Source of the DNA: Candidatus Moraniibacteriota bacterium | GTDB lineage: Bacteria; Patescibacteriota; Minisyncoccia; Moranbacterales; UBA1568 | Assembly (NCBI GenBank): GCA_903859375.1 | Contig: CAIOMK010000016.1 | Coordinates: 1 to 39,040 of the forward strand | Length of the DNA stretch: 39,040 nt | Direction: 5' to 3' | Shown here: positions 1 to 8,148 of the stretch, one piece after another | How the letters are laid out: each line of letters starts with the position of its first letter | Position numbering within the stretch: the first letter of the stretch is position 1 | The notes under the pieces: model-generated | What the model was told of the DNA's origin: nothing | Databases searched by the model: none | What the model saw: only the letters and a program-made list of their open reading frames with translations | Made by a program: the position numbers and the translations under genes

Positions 1-274
1 ATTATCCACTAGCTGCTAACGACACTCAGACCGGCGCGCGCCTTTCCGCTACATCTCCGCAAAGCGGAGTGAGCGGACCCGCTCGCTACGACGAGCGGGC
101 AACCTTCTCGGCCACCTCTCCGTATTTTGACTGACAGCAAAAACTGGGACAACCCCATTTCTCCATTATCATCCCTTTCTGAACCGTTTTTCCCTTCTTT
201 CCAGGAAGCTATCGACGCTTTTACAGCTTTTGCAGCTCCCGAAGCTCGAGAAGCTTTCCCTCTAAGAATCAAGC
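1..274. other. Left-edge intergenic stretch downstream of pyk
   Basis: I see no convincing gene here. The minus-strand ORF offered by the track starts with TTG, is low in complexity (Ala/Lys/Ser/Gly rich) and resembles no family I know. The stretch holds GC-rich inverted repeats, for example CTCCGCAAAGCGGAG near 54-69 and CCCGCTCG...CGAGCGGG near 79-100. These could form hairpins, but neither is followed by a T-run, so I do not call a terminator. Confidence 0.5.
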
Positions 275-1705
275 CTACCGTATTTCCCTGATTCCGACAA
301 GCCTCATATTATCATATTCCCCCGGAACCCGCCCGAGAAAAACGACCGTCTGATCACCGACTGACAAACTCCCGTCTTGTTTCGCTTTTTCGACCATTTT
401 GTCGACAAATGTCGCATGATTATTATCACCTTCGAAAAGATACGGCTTGGCACCCCACACGAGCGCGAGCTGATTATACGTCCGGCGATTGTTCGTTGCG
501 ACGAGAATGCCGGTATCCGGCCGGAAATGAGAAGCGATTTTCGCAGTGTGGCCGCTCAGAGAGAAAAGCAGTATCGACTTCGCCTTGAAACTTTTGGCGA
601 GTTCATATACGCTCCGGATAATTACCGCCGATTCGGACCGGATATTGAAATCAAGTGCGCAGTACACGTCGTCGAACGGAGATTCTTCCGTCTTTGTGAT
701 TATTTCACGCATCATCGAGACGGTTTCCACCGGATATTTCCCCATTGCCGACTCTTCCGAAAGCATAACCGCATCTGCATGATCGACGACTGCATTCGTC
801 ACGTCGCTCACTTCCGCACGCGTCGGGATAGGAGACTCTGTCATACTCTTCATCATCTGCGTCGCCACGATGACGGGCTTTACCGCCATAAGACTCCTGC
901 GAATGATATCCTTCTGCAAAAGGGTCACTTCGGATTCCGGCATCTCGATTCCAAGATCTCCCCGCGCGACCATGACGGCGTCCGTCGCTTTGATGATTTC
1001 ATCGATGTTTCTGATAGCCTCCTTACGTTCGATCTTTGAAACGATATCGGGAAGTCGGACATCGGCGCCGAGCTCTGCCCGCATCGTCTCCCGTGCGCTC
1101 TCGATATCCGCCGCCGAACCGACGAAGGAAAGTCCGACAAAATCAACACCCTCTTTGAGAACAAAAGAGAGGTCTTTATGATCCTTTTCCGACAGTATCG
1201 GGAGATTCAACTTCGAATCGGGAAGATTCACACCTTTTCTCGGTTTGATCAGGCCCGCGATTTCCACGACAGCGCTAATCGATCCGTCTACACGATCGGT
1301 TACGGAAAGCCTGATTGTTCCATCTTCTATCAATATTTGATGACCCGCTTCGAGTGAATCGGAGATTCCCGCAACGTCCAGAAACACTGTCGGCATGTCC
1401 GATGAGGAAAATTCTTCCTTGTGCGAGATGTCACTTACACGGATTTTCTGTCCTTCTGAGACGGAAATCTCATCCTCGTTTCCGATACGGATTCGAGGTC
1501 CCTGCAAATCGGCCAGTATACCGATCGGCTGACCAAGCTCCTCACTCACCTCACGGACACGATTGATGACATCACGATGCCACGAATGCTCACCATGTGA
1601 AAAATTCAACCGAACGACATTCATTCCAGCCACGGCAAGAGAACGAAGCGCTTCCTTGGATTCCGATGCCGGACCGATAGTCGTGACAATCTTGGTGTGC
1701 TTCAT
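275..1705 (-). CDS. pyk: Pyruvate kinase
   Basis: Pyruvate kinase makes pyruvate and ATP from phosphoenolpyruvate and ADP in the last step of glycolysis. The 476-residue product has the usual bacterial length. In order it shows the N-terminal KIVTTIGPAS and MNVVRLNFSHG blocks, LADLQGPRIRIG, the KGVNLP block, the catalytic-lysine region SKIERKEAI, the MVARGDLGIE motif with Mg-binding acidic residues, and the ATQMMKSM...PTRAEVSDVTNAV signature, followed by the C-terminal regulatory domain. The ORF track starts 25 codons upstream (MPCGGYNG...), but family members begin at the internal MKHTKIVTTIGPAS, so I use that start. It has no obvious Shine-Dalgarno sequence. A terminator separates it from the upstream membrane-protein gene. 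Confidence 0.96.
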   Translation of the reverse strand: MKHTKIVTTIGPASESKEALRSLAVAGMNVVRLNFSHGEHSWHRDVINRVREVSEELGQPIGILADLQGPRIRIGNEDEISVSEGQKIRVSDISHKEEFSSSDMPTVFLDVAGISDSLEAGHQILIEDGTIRLSVTDRVDGSISAVVEIAGLIKPRKGVNLPDSKLNLPILSEKDHKDLSFVLKEGVDFVGLSFVGSAADIESARETMRAELGADVRLPDIVSKIERKEAIRNIDEIIKATDAVMVARGDLGIEMPESEVTLLQKDIIRRSLMAVKPVIVATQMMKSMTESPIPTRAEVSDVTNAVVDHADAVMLSEESAMGKYPVETVSMMREIITKTEESPFDDVYCALDFNIRSESAVIIRSVYELAKSFKAKSILLFSLSGHTAKIASHFRPDTGILVATNNRRTYNQLALVWGAKPYLFEGDNNHATFVDKMVEKAKQDGSLSVGDQTVVFLGRVPGEYDNMRLVGIREIR

Positions 1706-1777
1706 AAGGATGTATTTCTGCTTTTGATATTGATTCCAGTGTATATGCCCGATGCATCCATTATAGCCCCCACAAGG

Positions 1778-1812
1778 CAAAAAGAAAACCGTCCGAACAC
1801 GTGTCGGGACGG
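1778..1812 (-). terminator. Intrinsic terminator upstream of pyk
   Basis: Read on the minus strand this is CCGTCCCGACACGTGTTCGGACGG followed by TTTTCTTTTT, a long GC-rich stem with a U-rich tail. It lies just after the stop of the 130-aa membrane protein and before the pyk start. Confidence 0.85.
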
Positions 1813-1829
1813 TCTTCTCGTGGAAAACG

Positions 1830-2222
1830 CTATTTGAGGATAGAAATCCCTCCGATGAACGGCAAAGGCTTCACTTCGCCCTTTGCGGCACCGAGAAGTC
1901 CCAACACCGCGATCACAAAGACGGCCAGAGATCCAAATGGAAGAATGATGAACCAACCGATGATCGGGATGAGAGTCCCTGTCAGATTGACAATAAGTGC
2001 GGACAAAAGCAATACGAGTTGCTGGTTCGCATGAAACATGCCGAACGGACTTTTATGTTCCGAGAGCAACGGAACAAAAAAGAGGATGGGCAATATATAC
2101 CCGACGATTGCCATCGTCTTGTTCTGTTCGACGTCCGTATTCGCCGACCCGGCATCACCAGATACCGCATCCGAACCGATTACCGTCTCCGAAACCGTCT
2201 TTTCTGTACTCTCTTCCGACAT
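1830..2222 (-). CDS. Small Tic20/DUF4870-like membrane protein
   Basis: This is a 130-residue protein. About 35 N-terminal residues are acidic and Ser/Thr rich. The rest is hydrophobic with three likely membrane segments: roughly residues 37-55 (IVGYILPILFFVPLL), 68-90 (LVLLLSALIVNLTGTLIPIIGW) and 90-115 (FIILPFGSLAVFVIAVLGLLGAA). The pattern 'YILPILFFVPLL...F.ANQQLVLLL...I..IIGWF' resembles DUF4870/Tic20-like small membrane proteins, which are common in CPR genomes and have no firm function. It ends at a strong terminator. The family assignment is from pattern memory only. Confidence 0.75.
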   Translation of the reverse strand: MSEESTEKTVSETVIGSDAVSGDAGSANTDVEQNKTMAIVGYILPILFFVPLLSEHKSPFGMFHANQQLVLLLSALIVNLTGTLIPIIGWFIILPFGSLAVFVIAVLGLLGAAKGEVKPLPFIGGISILK

Positions 2223-2235
2223 ACTCGTAAATTTA

Positions 2236-2694
2236 TCAGATTATCATAATTTCATTCATTATACTCTCATTTTCGAGTTCCCGCAAAATCTTTTCCGGTA
2301 TCGGGTTTCCCTGAGGACTCACTCCCGGATACCTCCACGCGCTTATCACTCTTACACCGCAACCTCCGTTCGCCATTTTTTGACTTTCGACTGTATAGCC
2401 CTTCGGCTTTCGACTTTTCACCTGTACATACATCACCCAGATTTCCTGGCTCCAGGTTTCCTTGCCATCTTTATGCTTTATAGAAACAGGTTGCATCACG
2501 GCAATCGTATCTTTGGCGATCCCCTCCTCCCGTCGTTTCGGATTACGCATCACTGTCTTTATCCGCTGAGCTGAAAGGCTGTATTGCTTCATCTTATATT
2601 CGGCATGATTGGTAAAGAGAACGCCTCCGGTCGAAGACTTCTTTTTTTCCTGCCGTTCCCGAGCCAATTTTAAAAAATCCTGATAAGAAGGCAT
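2236..2694 (-). CDS. Hypothetical protein, possibly DUF4258-like
   Basis: This is a 152-residue soluble protein. A basic N-terminal helix (LARERQEKKK) precedes FTNHAEYKMKQYSLSAQRIKTVMRNPKRREEG. That segment resembles the start of DUF4258 domains: a conserved His, an Arg/Lys-rich helix, then 'vl.nP..'. The C-terminal half contains WVMYVQVK and VISAWRYPG, like the beta-strand end of those RelE-like folds. The function is unknown. I see no partner antitoxin beside it, so I do not call it a toxin. It ends 13 bp before the next minus-strand start, so the two genes are probably co-transcribed. Confidence 0.6.
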   Translation of the reverse strand: MPSYQDFLKLARERQEKKKSSTGGVLFTNHAEYKMKQYSLSAQRIKTVMRNPKRREEGIAKDTIAVMQPVSIKHKDGKETWSQEIWVMYVQVKSRKPKGYTVESQKMANGGCGVRVISAWRYPGVSPQGNPIPEKILRELENESIMNEIMII

Positions 2695-2768
2695 ATGGAT
2701 GGATGATGCGTAGGGAATGTCGTATAGGAAAAGGAATTTTTCTTTCCCGACGGATCCTTCATCTTATA

Positions 2769-3671
2769 TTATTCCACTGACCGTTCACCGAGCAGTGCCG
2801 CGATACGTTCCTCAGTCGGAGGATGGGTCATGAAAAACTTGGCGACCTTCCGCCCCTTGAACGGATTCGCTATATACAGGTGTGCAGTCGCCCGATTCGC
2901 CGCTTCAAGCGGTTCCGCGTCGACCGAAATCTTGCGGAGTGCCGAGGCAAGACCCTCCGGATAGCGGGTCAGCAACGCACCCGAAGCGTCCGCGACGAAC
3001 TCCCGCTTGCGAGAGATGGCAAGTTGCATAAGCGTCGCCGCTATCGGTGCAAGAATCGAAAGAACTATCGCGGCGATAAAAAATATCAATTGAAGCTGGC
3101 CACCGCCATTGTCATTGTCATTGCTCCGCCGACTGAACAATAATGAATTACGGAACCAGTCCGCCAAAAGAGCGACAAATCCGACTAGTACGACGACTAT
3201 CGTCGAAATAAGGGTGTCACGATTCCCTATATGAGAAAGCTCATGTGCGGCGACGCCTTCGATTTCGGACCGCTCGAGACGCGATAGTATTCCTGTCGTG
3301 AAACATATCACTCCGTGCTCCGGGTCCCGCCCCGTAGCGAACGCGTTCATCGCCGTATCATCGATGACGTATATTCTCGGCATCGGGAGTCCGGCCGTGA
3401 TAGACAGATTTTCCACGATATGAAAAAGCTCCTGATTGTCTTCAGACCCTATTTGTCGCGCTCCGCTCATCGAGAGTACGATCTTGTCGCTCCACCAGTA
3501 TGAGCCGAAACTCATGCCAATCGCGAAGGCCACCGCGAACGGCAGTATTACGGGCGAGCCAAGTGCCTGAGAAAACACATACCCGGTCCCGATCACGACC
3601 ACGAGAAACACCGTCATATAAATCCAGGTGAGCCTGATATTCCGATCGTAGCTTGTGTATATGGATGCCAT
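2769..3671 (-). CDS. htpX: HtpX-type M48 membrane metalloprotease
   Basis: HtpX is a zinc endoprotease of the inner membrane that removes misfolded membrane proteins. The 300-residue protein has two N-terminal membrane segments (about residues 14-33 and 39-57), the zinc motif HELSH (H143, E144, H147) and the downstream SRKREFVADASGA block that carries the third zinc ligand. Two more membrane segments lie near residues 153-170 and 190-215. It ends with the HPPTEERIAAL block typical of HtpX. The gene follows lemA on the same strand, a very common pairing, but a hairpin with a T-run sits between them and may reduce its expression relative to lemA. Confidence 0.95.
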   Translation of the reverse strand: MASIYTSYDRNIRLTWIYMTVFLVVVIGTGYVFSQALGSPVILPFAVAFAIGMSFGSYWWSDKIVLSMSGARQIGSEDNQELFHIVENLSITAGLPMPRIYVIDDTAMNAFATGRDPEHGVICFTTGILSRLERSEIEGVAAHELSHIGNRDTLISTIVVVLVGFVALLADWFRNSLLFSRRSNDNDNGGGQLQLIFFIAAIVLSILAPIAATLMQLAISRKREFVADASGALLTRYPEGLASALRKISVDAEPLEAANRATAHLYIANPFKGRKVAKFFMTHPPTEERIAALLGERSVE

Positions 3672-3683
3672 AAGGTTGAAGTA

Positions 3684-3712
3684 AAGGAAAAGAGGCGAAC
3701 ATCGCCTCTTCT
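3684..3712 (-). terminator. Hairpin between lemA and htpX
   Basis: The minus strand reads AAGAGGCGATGTTCGCCTCTT and then TTCC: a 9-bp stem with a 3-nt loop. It lies after lemA and just before the htpX start codon, so it could terminate or attenuate readthrough into htpX, or protect the lemA mRNA end. Confidence 0.6.
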
Positions 3713-3779
3713 TTATACCGTATTTCAGTACTTTTTTCCAGGTTATTTCGCCTGAAGAGGTCCCGATGACGATAATAGG

Positions 3780-4346
3780 TCAGAAGGATACTTCTACCGG
3801 CTGCTTCGCTGCCTCTTCTTCAAGCTCGAAAAAGGCATACTTCGTGAAACCGATTGACGGGGCGACCGCATTCACCGGAAACGATTCGATCTGCGTATTG
3901 AAGTCACGGACATTCGCATTATAAAAGCGACGGGCCGACTGGATCTTGTTCTCCGTGTCAGACAGTTCCTTCTGGAGTTCAAGGAAATTTTCGTTCGCCT
4001 TGAGATCCGGATAATTCTCCGCGACTGCAAACAGGCTTTTTAGCGTTCCCGAAAGGGCATTCTCCGCTTCAGCCTTGTCCTCCGACGTTCCGGCTGACAT
4101 AGCACGGGTCCGTGCCTCGGTCACCTTCTCGAACACACCGCTTTCATGTGCCGCATAGCCCTTTACCGTACTCACCAGGTTCGGAATGAGATCATACCGA
4201 CGCTTCAATTGGACATCGATATCACTCCATGACTCATCGGTTCTATTCCTGAGCGTAATAAGCCGGTTGTATACCATCGCCCCCCAAAGGGCGACCACCA
4301 CGAGAACCAGAACGATTATCAGTATCATATGTTTAAAATTAGACAT
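3780..4346 (-). CDS. lemA: LemA family protein
   Basis: The 188-residue protein has one N-terminal membrane segment (about residues 6-25) followed by the LemA helical domain. It shows the family blocks YNRLITLRNRTDESWSDIDVQLKRRYDLIPNLVSTVKGYAAHE, the FAVAENYPDLKANENFLELQKEL block and the NARDFNT-like 'YNANVRDFNTQIESFP'. The biochemical role of LemA is unsettled; it is usually encoded next to HtpX-type proteases, as here. Length and start are normal for the family. Confidence 0.95.
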   Translation of the reverse strand: MSNFKHMILIIVLVLVVVALWGAMVYNRLITLRNRTDESWSDIDVQLKRRYDLIPNLVSTVKGYAAHESGVFEKVTEARTRAMSAGTSEDKAEAENALSGTLKSLFAVAENYPDLKANENFLELQKELSDTENKIQSARRFYNANVRDFNTQIESFPVNAVAPSIGFTKYAFFELEEEAAKQPVEVSF

Positions 4347-4416
4347 TTACCTGTCGGTTACAGTATACCAAAAAAGTGACTAGAGGTAAAACGTCGGTAG
4401 AGGCAGGACTGCCCTG

Positions 4417-5418
4417 TCAGAAGAGTCGCGATCCGACGGAGAACAGGACAAACGAAATAATTGCCGCTGCCGGAATGGTAAAAAACCATGCCCATATTAT
4501 TCGGAGAGCCACGCCCCACTTGACCGAGGAGAACCGCTGTGCCGCCCCGACTCCGGAAATAGCACCAGTGATCACGTGAGTGGTGCTGACCGGAATTCCC
4601 AATGTTGTAGCGAAAAAAATGCTGATTGCGCTTGCGAATTCTGCACAGACACCGTCGAGTGGTCGGAGCTTGAAAATCTTCTGTCCCATCGTCTTTATGA
4701 TTCTCTTCCCTCCATACAGAGTACCGAGTGCCATTGCCGTATGTGCGGCCATGACGACCCAGAACGGTATGGAAAAAGATGTGAGATACCCGGCGGAGAA
4801 GAGCAATCCCGTTATGATGCCGATAGTTTTCTGAGCGTCATTACTGCCATGGCCCAAGCTGTACAATCCGGCTGAGAACAATTGTAGATGTTTCGACCAA
4901 TACGTGACCGCCACAGGCCTGGATTTCATGACGTAAATAAGCCATGAGAATAGTATCAGGAACATATAACTCAACACGAAACCGAGCAAGGGGGCGATAA
5001 AGATGAACGCTATCGTCTTTATCCAACCGGCGGTGATGATAACACTGAAACCGGCGTGAGCGATGGCCGCTCCGGCGTATCCACCTATGAGGGCATGGGA
5101 GGAACTGGTCGGAAGAGCGAGATAGAGAGTGATGAGATTCCACAGTATAGCACCCAAAAGACCGGCAAATATCACTTCCGGGGTAACACGATTCACGTCG
5201 ACCAATCCGCTTCCGACCATTTTTGCAACTTCCGTTCCGAACACCATGAATGCCACGAAATTAAAAACGGCCGCAAACAAGAGCGCCTGTTTCAATGTGA
5301 GCACCTTGGTGGATACGATAGTGGCGACCGAATTCGCGGCATCGTGTGCTCCGTTGGTGAAATCAAACAGGAGTGCCGTGACGATGATCAGTATGACGAA
5401 AATCAATTGGGCATCCAT
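4417..5418 (-). CDS. Pit-family inorganic phosphate transporter
   Basis: This is a PiT-family (PF01384) permease that carries phosphate across the inner membrane, usually driven by a proton or sodium gradient. The 333-residue protein shows both internally duplicated PiT signatures: FDFTNGAHDAANSVATIVSTKVLT near the N terminus and SLGHGSNDAQKTIGIITGLL in the middle. It also has the second-half block GIPVSTTHVITGAISGVGA. Most of the remainder is transmembrane helix. It lies only a few bases downstream of the DUF47 gene on the same strand, which is the standard pit-DUF47 operon. Confidence 0.95.
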   Translation of the reverse strand: MDAQLIFVILIIVTALLFDFTNGAHDAANSVATIVSTKVLTLKQALLFAAVFNFVAFMVFGTEVAKMVGSGLVDVNRVTPEVIFAGLLGAILWNLITLYLALPTSSSHALIGGYAGAAIAHAGFSVIITAGWIKTIAFIFIAPLLGFVLSYMFLILFSWLIYVMKSRPVAVTYWSKHLQLFSAGLYSLGHGSNDAQKTIGIITGLLFSAGYLTSFSIPFWVVMAAHTAMALGTLYGGKRIIKTMGQKIFKLRPLDGVCAEFASAISIFFATTLGIPVSTTHVITGAISGVGAAQRFSSVKWGVALRIIWAWFFTIPAAAIISFVLFSVGSRLF

Positions 5419-5422
5419 ATCC

Positions 5423-6046
5423 CTAGCTCATTTTGATGACGATACTTTCTATCAGATTCGCTACTTCCTGATACTTATCGACGACATTTTCCATCTCCTC
5501 AAGGATATCTTTCGTCTTTACGACCAAAATCGGATCATTTCCCTCTCGAAACAGCCGATCGATCGCATCTTCAAACAGCAGGTCCGCACGATCCTCGATT
5601 TCGTGTATAGCTATCTTTTCTTTCCGGAATGTAGGAGAATGCCTCATCTGTTTCAGATGTTGCGTCATTTTTCCAAGATGCCCCGTAGCCAAAGCGATGC
5701 AATCGGCAAATTCATCCATGGATTCCACTTTTTCGGTAAAATGGTACATCCTGACATTTCGTATGATATCTTCGATACGATCGACTATCTCATCCATCTC
5801 ATAGGCCAGGTGATGGATATCTTCCCTGTCAAACGGCGTGATAAAGGACAGGTTCAATTCTTCGACAATCCGGTGTGCGGTCTTATCGGCACTCGCTTCT
5901 ATCTCATGAGCCTTCTCAACATATCCGTCAAAATCATCGAAGTGCTTTACGAAGTCTGAAAACAAGGCACTCATCTTTTCGACGTCCCGTTGCAACTGCT
6001 CAAATAAATCGAAGAAGCCCGATCCTTTCGGAAGAAGAAACGACAT
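5423..6046 (-). CDS. DUF47/PhoU-like phosphate transport accessory protein
   Basis: DUF47 proteins are PhoU-like helical bundles encoded with Pit transporters and thought to regulate them. The product shows the family pattern of an N-terminal LLPKGSGFFDLFEQ, then HEIEASADKTAHRIVEELN, then FITPFDREDIHHLAYEMDEIVDRIEDIIRN. The ORF track starts at 6112 with a TTG. I prefer the ATG at 6046 (MSFLLPKGSGFFDLF, 207 residues). It matches family N termini, and a promoter candidate has its -10 at 6085-6090 and its -35 overlapping the TTG, so the upstream start would not be transcribed. Confidence 0.92.
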   Translation of the reverse strand: MSFLLPKGSGFFDLFEQLQRDVEKMSALFSDFVKHFDDFDGYVEKAHEIEASADKTAHRIVEELNLSFITPFDREDIHHLAYEMDEIVDRIEDIIRNVRMYHFTEKVESMDEFADCIALATGHLGKMTQHLKQMRHSPTFRKEKIAIHEIEDRADLLFEDAIDRLFREGNDPILVVKTKDILEEMENVVDKYQEVANLIESIVIKMS

Positions 6047-6084
6047 ATTTTCAAAACCATTACGAATGATTCCAACGCATTCAG

Positions 6085-6112
6085 TATATATCCGTTTCTT
6101 TGTTTTTTCCAA
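6085..6112 (-). promoter_or_regulatory. Promoter of the DUF47-pit operon
   Basis: On the minus strand there is a -35 TTGGAA, 16 bp, then a -10 TATATA. The predicted start near 6078 lies about 30 bp upstream of the chosen ATG. The call rests on motif match and position only. Confidence 0.55.
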
Positions 6113-6223
6113 TCAACCGAGTCATTGTTTGTGTCAAGAGGGCATCAACGTCCGACAACCAACGATATCTCCAAATACGCGGAAAAGAGCTATACTGTCA
6201 GAAGTCATCAATAGACAATCATT

Positions 6224-7900
6224 ATGAATATACGACGTCAGATACGATCGGCGGCACGAAATATCATGAAGCTGGCATCTTCGATGCTCGAAACGGTAGA
6301 ATCGGCACCATTGTCACTTGGAAACTTTTCGATAACTTTTACGATGATTATCATTGTCAGGATTCTGGTTGATTTCGGAACACAATCCTTCCGTTCGGAA
6401 CCGCTTTCCTATATCCTGTACGAGTTTTCGCACACCTATCTTTTCTTTCTGTTTTCGTTTCTCATGTTTCTTCCGATCATCCGGCTTGCGGGCGCGTCTT
6501 CATGGCGACGCGGAGCGAACCTGCTCCTTGTCGGTTTCCTGATCATCTGGACGCCTCCGGTCATCGACAAGCTCATTTTCGGAAACGGGCTCTATTGGAG
6601 CTTCTATGAGCTTGATGGCATAAAAGGCCTTATCGTAAATTTCTTCCGATTTTTCAATGACAACCCGTCCATCGGCATCACCTATGGGGTCCGGGCCGAA
6701 GTCGCCATTATGAGCATCGGCCTTGGGTTGTACGCTTTCAAAAAATCAAAGGAAATTTCGAGAGCTTGTGGAATAGCGGTTCTTTCTTATTTGGCTTTTT
6801 ATATTCTCGGAACATTTCCCTCGTATATCGCCATTCCAGCCCTTGCAGCCCACAAAGGTCTCTTCGCCGTTACCAACATCGACATAGCGGGGCTCATGCT
6901 TTCCCCAAAAAGTTTTTTCGGGAACGTTTTCGCCGACCCGAGGATGACACTCGGATACAGGATGAGTCTGGTATATTCCCTTCTCATCACTTTTTCTCTA
7001 GGAGTCTTCCTTTTCAAATCTTCAAAAAAAACATTCTTCGCACTTTTACGAAATGTCCGGTGGCCACAAGTTATCTGGCACGGAGGGCTTCTCTTCCTCG
7101 GTGGCGGAATCGCCGTCTTATATGCGGGGGCGGAGCCGGATTTCAGCTTATTTGAGATTCTTTCAATAATAGTCATGGCCGTGGCGGTCGAATGCGCATG
7201 GCTTGCCTCGGTCATAGGCAATGATCTTGCCGACCGCAGAATCGACGCCATATCGAATCCCAACCGCCCGGTTCCGATGCATTCCATAACGGAAACCCTT
7301 TATCGACACATAGGTATCATTTTTTTCGCCACATCACTGCTTTTCTCAGCAATTGTAAATATAAAAGCCGCGCTCTTCCTCCTCGCGTATCAGGCTATCG
7401 CATGGATGTATTCGATGCCCCCGCTCCGACTGAAGCGCGTCCCTGTGCTTGCGACAGCCCTTTCCGCACTTGACGGCATAATGGTGCTCCTTGCCGGATA
7501 TACCGTTCTTTCCCCCGTCCAGAACATCACGCCGATACCCTTTTCCCTTCTCGTCTACCTCTTTGTCTGTTATGCGGTCACGCTTCCACTTAAAGACTTC
7601 AAAGACATCGCAGGCGACCGCTCAGACGGTGTGTTCACGATTCCTGTCATTTTTGGCGAGGAACGGGCCCGGTTCCTGATAGGATCTGCGCTGTTTGCCT
7701 GCTATGTGGCGAGTCCCCTCGTATTGCATGAAGTCGGATTATTTCTGCCATCCCTTCTTTTTGGGAGCCTGGCGTTCATAAGTGTCAGGCGTGCCGGACA
7801 AAACAACAACAAATGGAACTCCTTCCGGTCACTTCCTGCCTGGAATATTGCTTTCGTCACTCTATATGGGCTTATAACGGTGACTATTCTTTTATTTTGA
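6224..7900 (+). CDS. UbiA-type prenyltransferase with an extra N-terminal membrane domain
   Basis: The C-terminal half (about residues 270-558) is a UbiA superfamily membrane prenyltransferase. It has the first Asp-rich motif NDLADRRID (N333-D341, NDxxDxxxD) followed by SNPNRPVP, and the second motif DFKDIAGDRSDG (D458, D461 onward) followed by TIPVIFG. UbiA enzymes move a polyprenyl chain from a diphosphate to an acceptor such as an aromatic ring or a sugar phosphate; the acceptor here cannot be told. Family members are usually about 300 residues. This protein carries some 270 additional residues with six or more hydrophobic segments that I do not recognise. The gene stands alone on the plus strand between a divergent pit operon and a convergent cas12a locus. 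The start at 6224 has no clear ribosome site. Confidence 0.85.
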   Translation: MNIRRQIRSAARNIMKLASSMLETVESAPLSLGNFSITFTMIIIVRILVDFGTQSFRSEPLSYILYEFSHTYLFFLFSFLMFLPIIRLAGASSWRRGANLLLVGFLIIWTPPVIDKLIFGNGLYWSFYELDGIKGLIVNFFRFFNDNPSIGITYGVRAEVAIMSIGLGLYAFKKSKEISRACGIAVLSYLAFYILGTFPSYIAIPALAAHKGLFAVTNIDIAGLMLSPKSFFGNVFADPRMTLGYRMSLVYSLLITFSLGVFLFKSSKKTFFALLRNVRWPQVIWHGGLLFLGGGIAVLYAGAEPDFSLFEILSIIVMAVAVECAWLASVIGNDLADRRIDAISNPNRPVPMHSITETLYRHIGIIFFATSLLFSAIVNIKAALFLLAYQAIAWMYSMPPLRLKRVPVLATALSALDGIMVLLAGYTVLSPVQNITPIPFSLLVYLFVCYAVTLPLKDFKDIAGDRSDGVFTIPVIFGEERARFLIGSALFACYVASPLVLHEVGLFLPSLLFGSLAFISVRRAGQNNNKWNSFRSLPAWNIAFVTLYGLITVTILLF

Positions 7901-7916
7901 AAGTCACCCTACAACA

Positions 7917-7947
7917 TAAAAACCGGCCTTACGAACCGGTTTTTTTG
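7917..7947. terminator. Bidirectional terminator between ubiA-like gene and crRNA/cas12a
   Basis: The sequence AAAAACCGG-CCTTACGAA-CCGGTTTTTTT forms a stem with A-tracts on one side and T-tracts on the other, so it can act on both strands. It would end the ubiA-like mRNA and also the transcript coming from the Cas12a repeat on the minus strand. Confidence 0.88.
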
Positions 7948-8065
7948 TCTTTAACAATAACGCATGCGATTCAGTCCAAATTATCACATACTGAAATGTG
8001 TCTTTTTTTAGAACATTCTCTCGTTACAACAGGCTTACAATACAATCTTATGAGTGCAAAGAATT

Positions 8066-8113
8066 CTATTGAAAAATAGGATTCACATACATCTACTACA
8101 GTAGAAATCTAAT
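8066..8113 (-). ncRNA. Predicted single crRNA of Cas12a
   Basis: If transcription starts 7 nt after the -10 box, the RNA begins near 8113 and reads AUUAGAUUUCUACUGUAGUAGAU. This is the Cas12a crRNA handle (UCUAC stem, UGUA loop, GUAGA stem, preceded by UU) with only about four extra 5' bases. The guide would follow at once: GTATGTGAATCCTATTTTTCAATA, with its 3' end unknown. A short hairpin CTATT-TTTC-AATAG lies at the guide 3' part and may set that end. The handle match is seen in sequence; transcription and boundaries are inferred. Confidence 0.6.
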
Positions 8114-8128
8114 AGGCATATTCTAGAC
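8091..8128 (-). CRISPR. Single type V-A (Cas12a) repeat
   Basis: The minus strand reads GTCTAGAATATGCCTATTAG followed by ATTTCTACTGTAGTAGAT. The 3' 18 nt match the universal Cas12a direct-repeat core (AATTTCTAC-N4-GTAGAT), and the 5' GTCTA matches the usual start of full-length Cas12a repeats, though at 38 nt it is 2 nt longer than the typical 36. Only one copy exists in the window, so there is no array with repeat-spacer-repeat structure. It is oriented the same way as cas12a and lies about 140 bp downstream of its stop codon. Confidence 0.8.
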
Positions 8129-8148
8129 AAATAACTTATCCAAGCCAA
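8120..8148 (-). promoter_or_regulatory. Promoter candidate driving the solo crRNA
   Basis: On the minus strand there is a -35 TTGGCT (8148-8143), exactly 17 bp, and a -10 TAGAAT (8125-8120). The -10 overlaps the upstream half of the repeat, so the predicted start falls almost at the 5' end of the mature crRNA handle. The motif match is decent (4/6 and 5/6). Confidence 0.55.

Noticed and set aside
9-272. Minus-strand 87-aa ORF after pyk
   Set aside because: TTG start, low-complexity composition, no family resemblance, and it covers GC-rich inverted repeats.
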